Positions 56,852 to 64,000 of a stretch of DNA of 64,000 nucleotides are shown here, piece after piece (the first letter of the stretch is position 1; each line of letters opens with the position of its first letter). A model generated the notes under the pieces. It worked only from the letters and a program-made list of their open reading frames with translations, was not told the DNA's origin and did no database searches. Position numbers and translations under genes: made by a program. The stretch lies in contig NZ_CP124614.1 in the NCBI RefSeq assembly GCF_029958905.1, forward strand, positions 496,001 through 560,000. Reading direction: 5' to 3'. The DNA is from Vibrio sp. YMD68 (GTDB lineage: Bacteria > Pseudomonadota > Gammaproteobacteria > Enterobacterales > Vibrionaceae).

Positions 56852-59800
56852 ATGATAGACAGGACCTTCAACGATATTCCAGATGGGAAAGTTAATGATG
56901 CCGACCAACAATCTTTCTTGGTAAGTCTAGGCTGGTCACGCGGAGATAGATGGAATGATTTACTAAGTTCAAAACGTGTTCTAATAATTTCCGAGGCAGG
57001 TGCAGGAAAAACTTACGAATGCCGTAAACAATCCGAGCGTCTGTGGGCTAAGGGAGAGCCAGCATTCTTTATAGAATTGGCCGCATTGGCAACAGAAGAC
57101 CTTCGTAGTCTCCTAGATGCAGATGAAGAAGACCGTTTGGATAGGTGGCTTGTTTCACAGTCTGAAGAGGCTACATTTTTTCTGGACTCGATTGACGAAC
57201 TAAAATTGACTATGGGTTCATTTGAGCGGGCGCTCAAACGACTGAAAAAATGTATCGGAGATCAGCTTCATCGGGCGCGTTTTGTGATCACGACAAGGCC
57301 AGTCCCCTTCGACGAACAGTTGGTTCGAAATTTACTACCTGTTCCAACAGCGTCCTCTTCAGAATCCGATGAAGAAGTATTTGCTAAAATCGCAATGCGT
57401 GAGCATCGTGATAAAAATGACAACAGAAATAAAAATCAATCGCCCGATTGGAAGACTGTAGCTTTAATGCCCTTTTCAGACGAACAGATCGTCCAATTTT
57501 GTCGACATCAGGGAGTGAGCGATCCTGCTCTTCTTTTTGAAGACTTACGTCGTCGCAATGCCCTAGAGTTTGCTCGTAGACCTCAGGACCTTATTGAGTT
57601 ATGTGCTGACTGGCGTGAGCATAAACGCATCCGAACACATCGTGAGCAGGTTGCTACTAATGTTCGTGTAAAGTTGCTTCCTCGCGAAGACAGAGCTGAG
57701 CCGGCAGAGTTATCTGTTGACAAGGCGATTGAAGGTGCTAGTCGACTCGCACTTGCTGTTCAGATGACACGCCGTATAACGATTCGTCATAGTGCAGCGT
57801 CCGACGTCATCGACAAAGAGGCTGCTCTCGATCCTGTGATTATCCTATCAGATTGGCAGCCTAATGAACGAAAAGCACTGCTTGAGCGTCCGTTATTTGG
57901 CTTCGCTTCTTACGGACGTGTGAGGTTCCATCATCGCTCTGTTACCGAGTATCTTGCTGCGGAACGGCTATTAGCTCTTAGAAGGCAAGGCATGCCGTTT
58001 CGAGCCCTCAAACGTCTTCTATTCGCGGAGACAAAAGGTAACACAATCGTTCGCCCGTCCAAGCGACCAGTGGCAGGTTGGCTAGCCTTGCAAGAAGACG
58101 GGATATTTGAACTTTTGCGGGACAATGAGCCTGCTGTTCTTCTGGATGAAGGCGATCCAGAGTCGCTAACGCAGAAACAGCGAAATCAAGCTCTTCGCGC
58201 CTATGCTACGCGTTATGGACCTGGTGGTTGGAGAGGCCTCCAGGTGCCTCACATTCAAGTCCACCGATTTGCGTCGAACGAGTTGGCAGAAGAAATCGAC
58301 AGGATTTGGCGCAGTGGAGTAGAAAATCCAGATGTACGACAAGTCCTCATCAGTCTTATAGAGGCGGGTCGCATAAAAGCTTGTGCAGATATCGTATTTC
58401 ATATTACACAGGACATTGCTGCACCTGAAGTCGAGCGCGTAATGGCTATCGACGCTTTAGTAGCCCTTGCTGACGAGAGATTAGGAATAATTTCTGCCAC
58501 GATAGCTGATGCTAATGATCTCTGGTCTGACAGAGTAGCACGCAGTGCCATACTAACCCTTTTCCCAAAATTCATGTCGGTTGAGCAACTTTGTCGAACC
58601 CTTCGCTGGATAAAGCGAGAGAAGCGAAATGTAGGCGATCTTAGTTGGCAATTACCACGCCTGATAGCTGGAGCCTCCCTTGAATCCCCTGTCCTTGAGG
58701 AGCTTCGTGATGGTCTCATCACGCTAGTATCAGAGGGGCTAAAATGGCGAAAAGAGTGGCCACATATTGTCAGTGAACGTCCTCACCTTAGTGGAGCACT
58801 TGCAGCAACATGTGAGCGTGGCCTCGGTGTAGGCCTGGACGAACAGTGGCTGTATGGAGGTGTAATTGCATTGCGATTACACCACCGAGACCATTGTGAC
58901 GATGAACCGATCAAATCACTTCGCCAACGGCTGATTAATCTGAAAGCAGCAGACAATGAGCGTCTTTTCTGGATTCAGGACGCTTTGTTGCAGTCTCTCC
59001 ATGAAATCAACGATCCCTGGCCACGGCTCGCAGAGATTACTATTCATGATAGAACGATTCAACTAACACCGGACAGGGATCTGTCTTGGGTGAAAGAAGC
59101 TCTTGGTGACGCGACTCGGGATATGAAGGAACGCGCAATGCTCTTGGAGGCAGCTATCCGTCTTTCACCAGAAAATGAGTCATGGAAAAAACACATTGAA
59201 GGACTTAGGTCTCTCATAGTTGATGAACCCTTATTTGTGCAAAGACTTGACGACTGTCTTAAGCCATCGAAACACGACAAAGAGCTTCGTCGTTGGGAAA
59301 AACAAGAAGCTGAACGAAAGTTGCAGGAAGAGAGACGAAAGGCTAAGAACCGAGCGAGCTGGGTTCTGTTCTGGCGAGAGGTTGCTAATCAGCCTGAAAA
59401 CGCATTTTCGAAGGAGCAAAGCTGGAACACTGCTTGGAACTTGTGGCGCGCCATGAGTCATGATGGTGAAGACAGTCGATCGTCAGGTTGGAACCGGCGG
59501 TTTATTGAAGAGCAATTCAATCAAGACACGGCCGACAAGCTTCGCAGAGTGATGATGAAGATCTGGCGTGATGATCGCCCAACGTTTCCCAGCGAAAGGT
59601 CAGAAGGCGAACGAAATACATATCTTGTACGTTGGCAGTTTGGTCTGGCCGCGATCTACGCCGAAGCGGAGTCTCCCGACTGGTCAGCTAAACTCGACGA
59701 TGTCGAAGCCGAACTAGCTGCGCGATACGCTCTGATTGAACTGAATGGTTTGCCTAAGTGGATAGAAGCACTCGTAGACACTCATCCAAACGCCGTAGAT

Positions 59801-61156
59801 CAGACGCTCGGAAATGAATTGTCGTGGGAGCTAAACTTGCCTTCAGGTGAACGTGGACATTCTAGCTTACTTCAAGGAATTGAGTATGCACCTGAGAGGG
59901 TTACCCGTTTATTTTTACCACGACTCGAATCCTGGTTAGATGAAAGTGGGGACCGGATTAATGGCGCTGATAGCACGACCGGAATAACAGAAAGGGTTGG
60001 ACAAGTGACTCGGGTTATTTTGAAGAGCGGCGATGCGACTGAAATTAAGAGACTTCAAGAACGAGCTCTACAAAGATTGGAACAACAATTACCGTTTTCG
60101 CTTCGCCTTGTTTGGTTGTCGGCCTTAATGCGAATTGATCCTCAGACGGGTGTCGAAAAGCTGGCGGATCAGATTGATGTAGTTGAACCATCAAAGCTAT
60201 CAGAAGCTGTGACATGGCTGGCCTGCCTCTTTGGTGATCGCCAAGACGGAGTCGATTTGAACGACGAACGATTCACGCCGCAACTACTGTTGAAACTTCT
60301 TCGTTTGGCCTATCGCCACGTTCGAATACAAGACGATGCTTACCACGAAGGGTCCTATTCACCGGACACTCGGGATCATGCGGAACAGGCACGCAATAGC
60401 ATTGTAACGGCATTATTCAACGCGAAAGGCGAGGAGGGCTTGGCTGCCAAGCTTGAGATGGCCGCAGATCCTTTGTGCGCCCATTTTAAGGACCGAATTT
60501 TGGCTGTGGCAGAAGAGAGTTGGGCGCAAGAGGTTGATGCTGAGGTATTTGATCAGGCTCAAGTAGAAAAGCTAGATCGAAGTGGAGAAGCACCTGCCTC
60601 AACGAATGAAGCCATGTTCGCCATTTTGAAGGATAGGTTGTCTGACCTAAACGATCTTCTTCTCCGTGACACCTCACCAAGAGAAGCTTGGGCAGGGATA
60701 TCAGACGAGAGGGTTATGCGTCGAGAGATTTCTCGCGAGCTGAAACATGCGGCAAACTCGATTTATACTGTGGACCAGGAGGCTGTTACAGCTGACGAAA
60801 AGGAAACTGATATACGGTTGCGATCTGTTCTTTCGAAGCATGAAGCGGTGATTGAACTAAAACTTGGTGACAGCCGGACAGCGACAGACTTGCGAGATAC
60901 AATAGAAAATCAGCTTGTTAGGAAATATATGGCAGCAGAATTTAGTAAAGCAGGAGCTTTGCTAGTGACTCTCGCAAAAGACCGTCAATGGCAACATCCA
61001 GATGAAAAACGTATGATCAAAGCGGATGAGTTGTTGTCTCTTTTGACCGTAGAGGCTGAAAGAGTGCAAATGGCTTTAGGGGGTGAAGCGTTCATACATG
61101 TACACCTTCTTGATTTGCGCCCAAGGTTGCCTATTGAGACTAAGTGTAAGCTTTAA
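56852..61156 (+). CDS. large NACHT/STAND-like NTPase with C-terminal PD-(D/E)XK nuclease-like motif
   Basis: A 1,434-residue protein I cannot assign to a named system. Residues 43-60 hold a P-loop (SEAGAGKT, K53-T54), 109-117 a NACHT-type Walker B (FFLDSIDEL) and 143-150 a sensor-like RFVITTRP. The middle (about 250-1250) is helix-rich and repeat-like, with a charged coiled coil near 800-830. The C-terminus has D1320, then E1335-L-K1337 and Q1354 in HEAVIELKLGD...IENQLVRKYM, the layout of a PD-(D/E)XK nuclease. ATG 56852 follows AGGTGG; an in-frame TTG at 56831 is an alternative. Position after brxL suggests a defence effector. Confidence 0.7.
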   Translation: MIDRTFNDIPDGKVNDADQQSFLVSLGWSRGDRWNDLLSSKRVLIISEAGAGKTYECRKQSERLWAKGEPAFFIELAALATEDLRSLLDADEEDRLDRWLVSQSEEATFFLDSIDELKLTMGSFERALKRLKKCIGDQLHRARFVITTRPVPFDEQLVRNLLPVPTASSSESDEEVFAKIAMREHRDKNDNRNKNQSPDWKTVALMPFSDEQIVQFCRHQGVSDPALLFEDLRRRNALEFARRPQDLIELCADWREHKRIRTHREQVATNVRVKLLPREDRAEPAELSVDKAIEGASRLALAVQMTRRITIRHSAASDVIDKEAALDPVIILSDWQPNERKALLERPLFGFASYGRVRFHHRSVTEYLAAERLLALRRQGMPFRALKRLLFAETKGNTIVRPSKRPVAGWLALQEDGIFELLRDNEPAVLLDEGDPESLTQKQRNQALRAYATRYGPGGWRGLQVPHIQVHRFASNELAEEIDRIWRSGVENPDVRQVLISLIEAGRIKACADIVFHITQDIAAPEVERVMAIDALVALADERLGIISATIADANDLWSDRVARSAILTLFPKFMSVEQLCRTLRWIKREKRNVGDLSWQLPRLIAGASLESPVLEELRDGLITLVSEGLKWRKEWPHIVSERPHLSGALAATCERGLGVGLDEQWLYGGVIALRLHHRDHCDDEPIKSLRQRLINLKAADNERLFWIQDALLQSLHEINDPWPRLAEITIHDRTIQLTPDRDLSWVKEALGDATRDMKERAMLLEAAIRLSPENESWKKHIEGLRSLIVDEPLFVQRLDDCLKPSKHDKELRRWEKQEAERKLQEERRKAKNRASWVLFWREVANQPENAFSKEQSWNTAWNLWRAMSHDGEDSRSSGWNRRFIEEQFNQDTADKLRRVMMKIWRDDRPTFPSERSEGERNTYLVRWQFGLAAIYAEAESPDWSAKLDDVEAELAARYALIELNGLPKWIEALVDTHPNAVDQTLGNELSWELNLPSGERGHSSLLQGIEYAPERVTRLFLPRLESWLDESGDRINGADSTTGITERVGQVTRVILKSGDATEIKRLQERALQRLEQQLPFSLRLVWLSALMRIDPQTGVEKLADQIDVVEPSKLSEAVTWLACLFGDRQDGVDLNDERFTPQLLLKLLRLAYRHVRIQDDAYHEGSYSPDTRDHAEQARNSIVTALFNAKGEEGLAAKLEMAADPLCAHFKDRILAVAEESWAQEVDAEVFDQAQVEKLDRSGEAPASTNEAMFAILKDRLSDLNDLLLRDTSPREAWAGISDERVMRREISRELKHAANSIYTVDQEAVTADEKETDIRLRSVLSKHEAVIELKLGDSRTATDLRDTIENQLVRKYMAAEFSKAGALLVTLAKDRQWQHPDEKRMIKADELLSLLTVEAERVQMALGGEAFIHVHLLDLRPRLPIETKCKL

Positions 61157-61299
61157 AAGCTAATAAGAATTTGATGATGAAGATGCTGTAAAGCTGGATA
61201 CAGGACAATTAGACTTATTGATCTTCTTCATGATTTATCAATCTATCTAGTCATCTAGTACAGGGTTGAACCTTCACACTATCGTGTCGGAGGTTCACT
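61157..61299 (+). other. right boundary of the accessory island and traI leader
   Basis: This gap separates the NACHT gene from traI and should contain the junction of accessory DNA with ICE backbone. I see no repeat or insertion sequence at either island edge. Confidence 0.45.
61267..61297 (+). promoter_or_regulatory. ribosome-site-sequestering hairpin before traI
   Basis: TGAACCT (61267-61273) pairs with AGGTTCA (61291-61297), with an inner stem ACAC/GTGT around TATC. The 3' arm contains the GGAGG ribosome site of traI, so the hairpin could limit relaxase translation. Confidence 0.6.
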
Positions 61300-63450
61300 A
61301 TGTTCAAAAACCTATTTTTTCAAGCCAAAGCACTACCAGAGCTTTCATCGCAACTGGATGCGGACATTCCACGCTATCCGCCATTTCTGAAGGGGTTGCC
61401 AGCTGCGTCACCTGAAGATTTGCAGTCCACACAAGACGAGCTAATTGCCAAACTGCGCCAGGTACTTGGCTTTAACCAGCGTGATTTTCAACGCCTGATT
61501 CAGCCCTGCATTGACCATCTTGCTGCTTATGTTCATTTGTTGCCAGCTTCTGAGCATCATCATCACAGTGGTGCTGGTGGTTTATTACGTCACTCCTTGG
61601 AAGTTGCTTTCTGGGCGGCACAAGCTGCTGAGGGGATCATCTTTGTTGCCAGTGGCACCCCGGTTGAGAAAAAAGAGCTGGAACCAAGGTGGCGTGTTGC
61701 GGCGGCATTAGGCGGTTTGTTTCATGATATTGGTAAGCCAGTTTCAGATCTGTCCATCACAGACGAAGATGGACGCTATCAGTGGAACCCTTTTTTAGAA
61801 ACCTTATCCCAGTGGACCACAAATAACAGCATTGAACGCTATTTCATTCGCTGGCGCGACGGACGGTGCAAGCGGCACGAGCAATTTTCAATTCTGGTTT
61901 TAAACCGGGTGATGACACCTGAGTTGCTCGTCTGGTTAACCCAACCGGGCCCTGAAATTTTGCAAGCCATGCTGGAAGCAATTGGCAATACCGATCCAGA
62001 GCATGTCCTGTCTAAACTGGTCATTGAAGCCGACCAAACCAGCGTCCAGCGAGACCTTAAAGCTCAACGAATTTCCGTTGACGACAATGCCCTTGGTGTC
62101 CCAGTCGAACGCTATCTACTTGATGCCATGAGGCGATTACTTGCCAGTTCCCAATGGTTAGTCAATCAGCGAGACGCCAGAGTTTGGGTACGAAAATTGA
62201 ATCAATCAACCAATCTTTACCTGGTCTGGAAAAGTGCAGCTAAGGACATCATTGAGCTGTTGGCCAAAGACAAGATACCTGGCATTCCAAGAGATCCCGA
62301 TACCCTTGCGGACATCCTCATTGAGCGAGGATTGGCCACTAAATTCGCCTCAAATGAGCGATACGAAAGCCTTGCCCCTGAAGTGCTGATCAAAGACGAC
62401 AAGCCAATCTGGCTACCCATGCTGCATATATCTGAGGCCGATTTATTGTTCAGCTCGAATGTACCAAGTAGCGTGAGACTGTTTAGCAAATCTGAGTGGG
62501 AAGCAACACAGCAAACACAAGCAGAGTCACAGAGTCGCTCCGGTGAGCATTCAGACTTGCCTGAAGCGTCATCATCAATCGAACACGGCAATTCGTCTGA
62601 GTCGCCATCGACAAACTCGTCCGAACAAGATGATGAACTTCGTCTTGCCAGTGATGTTAATCACCTTCAGGCAACTGAAAATGCTCCAGGTGATGAATGC
62701 GAAAAGCCTAACAATTCATATGATGGCGCTATCTCAAATAACGTAAACCAGCACGATGCAGAAGCATTGAATCTCCCTGAATCTTTGGCGTGGCTCCCAG
62801 AGGCCAGCAGTGCGTTGGTTATGGTTGGTGAGCAAGTCCTGATCCGCTATCCCGATGCCGTAAGACATTGGTGTGCTCCCCGAAAACTGCTTGCTGAACT
62901 CAGTCGATTAGATTGGCTTGAATTAGATCCCGCAAACCCGACACGAAAGGCCAGAACTGTGACTACGAAAGGTGGCGTTCAGGAGCAAGGGTTGCTGCTG
63001 AAAGTATCGATTTCTAAAGGGCTTACTTCACTGATTGACCTTCCCAAACAAGACGCAGAATCAGCGTCAGCAATTCAGAACGAAGAGGCTTCACCGCGAC
63101 CGAGTCGAACTGAGACAACCAATGCCCAAGCAAAAGAGCCCGCCAAAAGAGCGGAGCGTAAGCAAAAGCCGATTGCGCCCAATGCGAACTCAATTACAGA
63201 CCCCAAACACGAACAGCGGCAAAAGATGGTTAATTTTGTGAAAGATTTGCCCATCTTACTGACCGATGGCGATTACCCAGACGTGGATCATAGTGCCGAT
63301 GGTATTCGCGTCACGATACAAATCTTACGCCAAGTCGCCAAGGAGCATGGCATTCCAGCCGGGCAGTTGCTTCGGGGGATCTCGGCCAGTGACCAATGCC
63401 AGTTTGATGAGGGGGAAACGGTTTTGTTTACCGCTCACGCTAAACGTTAA
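61300..63450 (+). CDS. traI: conjugative relaxase TraI (MOBH)
   Basis: TraI nicks oriT and pilots the strand into the recipient. The 716-residue protein has the MOBH TraI_2 domain with HHHHSGAGGLLRHSLEVA (about 86-103) and the HD-type metal motif FHDIGKPVSD (about 141-150), followed by a Ser/Asn/Glu-rich linker (about 405-490) and a conserved C-terminal domain ending in QLLRGISASDQC. GGAGG lies 7 bases before the ATG. It precedes traD as in SXT/R391. Confidence 0.95.
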   Translation: MFKNLFFQAKALPELSSQLDADIPRYPPFLKGLPAASPEDLQSTQDELIAKLRQVLGFNQRDFQRLIQPCIDHLAAYVHLLPASEHHHHSGAGGLLRHSLEVAFWAAQAAEGIIFVASGTPVEKKELEPRWRVAAALGGLFHDIGKPVSDLSITDEDGRYQWNPFLETLSQWTTNNSIERYFIRWRDGRCKRHEQFSILVLNRVMTPELLVWLTQPGPEILQAMLEAIGNTDPEHVLSKLVIEADQTSVQRDLKAQRISVDDNALGVPVERYLLDAMRRLLASSQWLVNQRDARVWVRKLNQSTNLYLVWKSAAKDIIELLAKDKIPGIPRDPDTLADILIERGLATKFASNERYESLAPEVLIKDDKPIWLPMLHISEADLLFSSNVPSSVRLFSKSEWEATQQTQAESQSRSGEHSDLPEASSSIEHGNSSESPSTNSSEQDDELRLASDVNHLQATENAPGDECEKPNNSYDGAISNNVNQHDAEALNLPESLAWLPEASSALVMVGEQVLIRYPDAVRHWCAPRKLLAELSRLDWLELDPANPTRKARTVTTKGGVQEQGLLLKVSISKGLTSLIDLPKQDAESASAIQNEEASPRPSRTETTNAQAKEPAKRAERKQKPIAPNANSITDPKHEQRQKMVNFVKDLPILLTDGDYPDVDHSADGIRVTIQILRQVAKEHGIPAGQLLRGISASDQCQFDEGETVLFTAHAKR

Positions 63451-63497
63451 TCCTTTTGAAATTAAGCGATTGCAAACGGTTATTTTGCGGAGCATGA

Positions 63498-64000
63498 ATG
63501 AAAGAAAACGCATATGAGATGCCCTGGCGCACGAACTATGAAGCCATGGCAGCAGCAGGTTGGCTGGTTGGGGCAACTGGGGCAATTGCCGCAGAAATGC
63601 TGACTGAGTTACCAGCTGAACCATTTTGGTGGATGACAGGGATTTCCTCGGGTATGGCGTTGTATCGCCTGCCTGAGGCTTACCGTCTTTATAAGTTGCA
63701 GAAGGGGCTAAAAGGCAAACCATTGGCATTTATGGCGCTGTCGCATTTGCAAAAGGTGATGGCAAAACATCCTGATGAATTGTGGTTAGGGTATGGCTTT
63801 GAGTGGGATCAACGTCATGCCCAACGCGCTTATGAAATTCTAAAAAGGGATAAGCAAACCTTGCTTAACCAAGGTCACGGCAAACAAATGGGTTCGACCT
63901 GGATTCATGGTGTCGAGCCCAAAGAAGAAGATGTGTACCAGCCAGTTGGTCACACTGAGGGGCATACCTTAATTGTCGGTACGACCGGTGCGGGAAAAAC
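63498..64000 (+). CDS. traD: conjugative coupling ATPase TraD (5' part)
   Basis: The frame runs off the right edge after 167 codons. It begins MKENAYEMPWRTNYEAMAAAG, has two hydrophobic segments near 17-55 (AAGWLVGATGAIAAEML, PFWWMTGISSGMALY) and ends at a Walker A motif, VGTTGAGKT, as expected for a type IV coupling protein. It follows traI by 47 bases. An ATG at 63494 is out of frame and gives only a short peptide. Confidence 0.93.
   Translation, partial: MKENAYEMPWRTNYEAMAAAGWLVGATGAIAAEMLTELPAEPFWWMTGISSGMALYRLPEAYRLYKLQKGLKGKPLAFMALSHLQKVMAKHPDELWLGYGFEWDQRHAQRAYEILKRDKQTLLNQGHGKQMGSTWIHGVEPKEEDVYQPVGHTEGHTLIVGTTGAGK

Larger units (their letters stand above)
32785..64000. mobile_element. 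SXT/R391-family integrative conjugative element, left part
   Basis: Insertion in prfC, convergent xis/int, srpRM partition genes, mobI with adjacent oriT-like palindromes, rumAB and the MOBH traI-traD pair together define this family. The element continues past the right edge, where the mating-pair genes, setCD/setR control region and attR are expected. Accessory DNA in this part is the BREX island (about 40.7-61.2 kb). No antibiotic resistance gene is seen in this part. Confidence 0.94.

Noticed and set aside
40680..61299. Insertion sequences or flanking direct repeats bounding the BREX island
   Set aside because: No transposase, inverted-terminal ends or long duplicated edges could be seen; the island seems to be joined by recombination at the hotspot.

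Overview
The window looks like a Vibrio (Vibrionaceae) chromosome carrying the left part of an SXT/R391-family integrative and conjugative element (ICE). The species call rests on gene order and protein content: (murC)-ftsQAZ-lpxC-dciA-secA-mutT, dapB-carAB, btuF-cbiB-mtnN, rpsO-pnp-nlpI, ubiTUV-yhbS and holD-rimI-prfC. I cannot resolve the species without a database.

Bases 1-32,700 are ordinary chromosome: cell division and lipid A (ftsQ, ftsA, ftsZ, lpxC), helicase loading and secretion (dciA, secA), lysine and carbamoyl phosphate synthesis (dapB, carAB with a strong promoter and tandem ArgR-like boxes), a cobalamin/MTA cluster on the minus strand, RNA metabolism (rpsO, pnp with a long hairpin leader, nlpI), a MarR/MATE pair with shared operator-like palindromes, a 270-bp TA-flanked MITE-like repeat, the oxygen-independent ubiquinone genes ubiU, ubiV and ubiT split by a c-di-GMP gene, holD-rimI, and a second GGDEF-EAL gene next to prfC.

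At about 32,785 the prfC reading frame is cut after 24 native codons. This is attL of the ICE, which runs off the right edge. Its backbone is: a 580-bp left end with two ~110-bp direct repeats, xis converging on int, the partition genes srpR-srpM with upstream iterons, a palindrome-rich oriT candidate, mobI, an intact SOS-controlled rumA-rumB (DNA polymerase V), a hairpin-dense noncoding tract, a DEDDh exonuclease, a small hypothetical gene, and at the far end traI (MOBH relaxase) and the start of traD.

Between the small gene and traI, at an accessory-gene hotspot, lies a ~20-kb defence island (40.7-61.2 kb). It is a complete type I BREX operon, brxR-brxA-brxB-brxC-[DUF262/DUF1524 GmrSD-like, brxU-like]-pglX-pglZ-brxL, with very short spacings and overlaps that suggest translational coupling. 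It is followed after ~150 bp by a 1,434-residue protein with an N-terminal NACHT/STAND-like NTPase, a long helical middle and a C-terminal PD-(D/E)XK nuclease-like motif (D1320, E1335, K1337, Q1354). I consider that last gene the best candidate for an under-described antiphage effector. A sensible model is layered defence: BREX methylation and exclusion of unmodified phage, GmrSD-type cleavage of modified-base phage DNA, and a nucleotide-switch nuclease as a third layer, all moved by conjugation.
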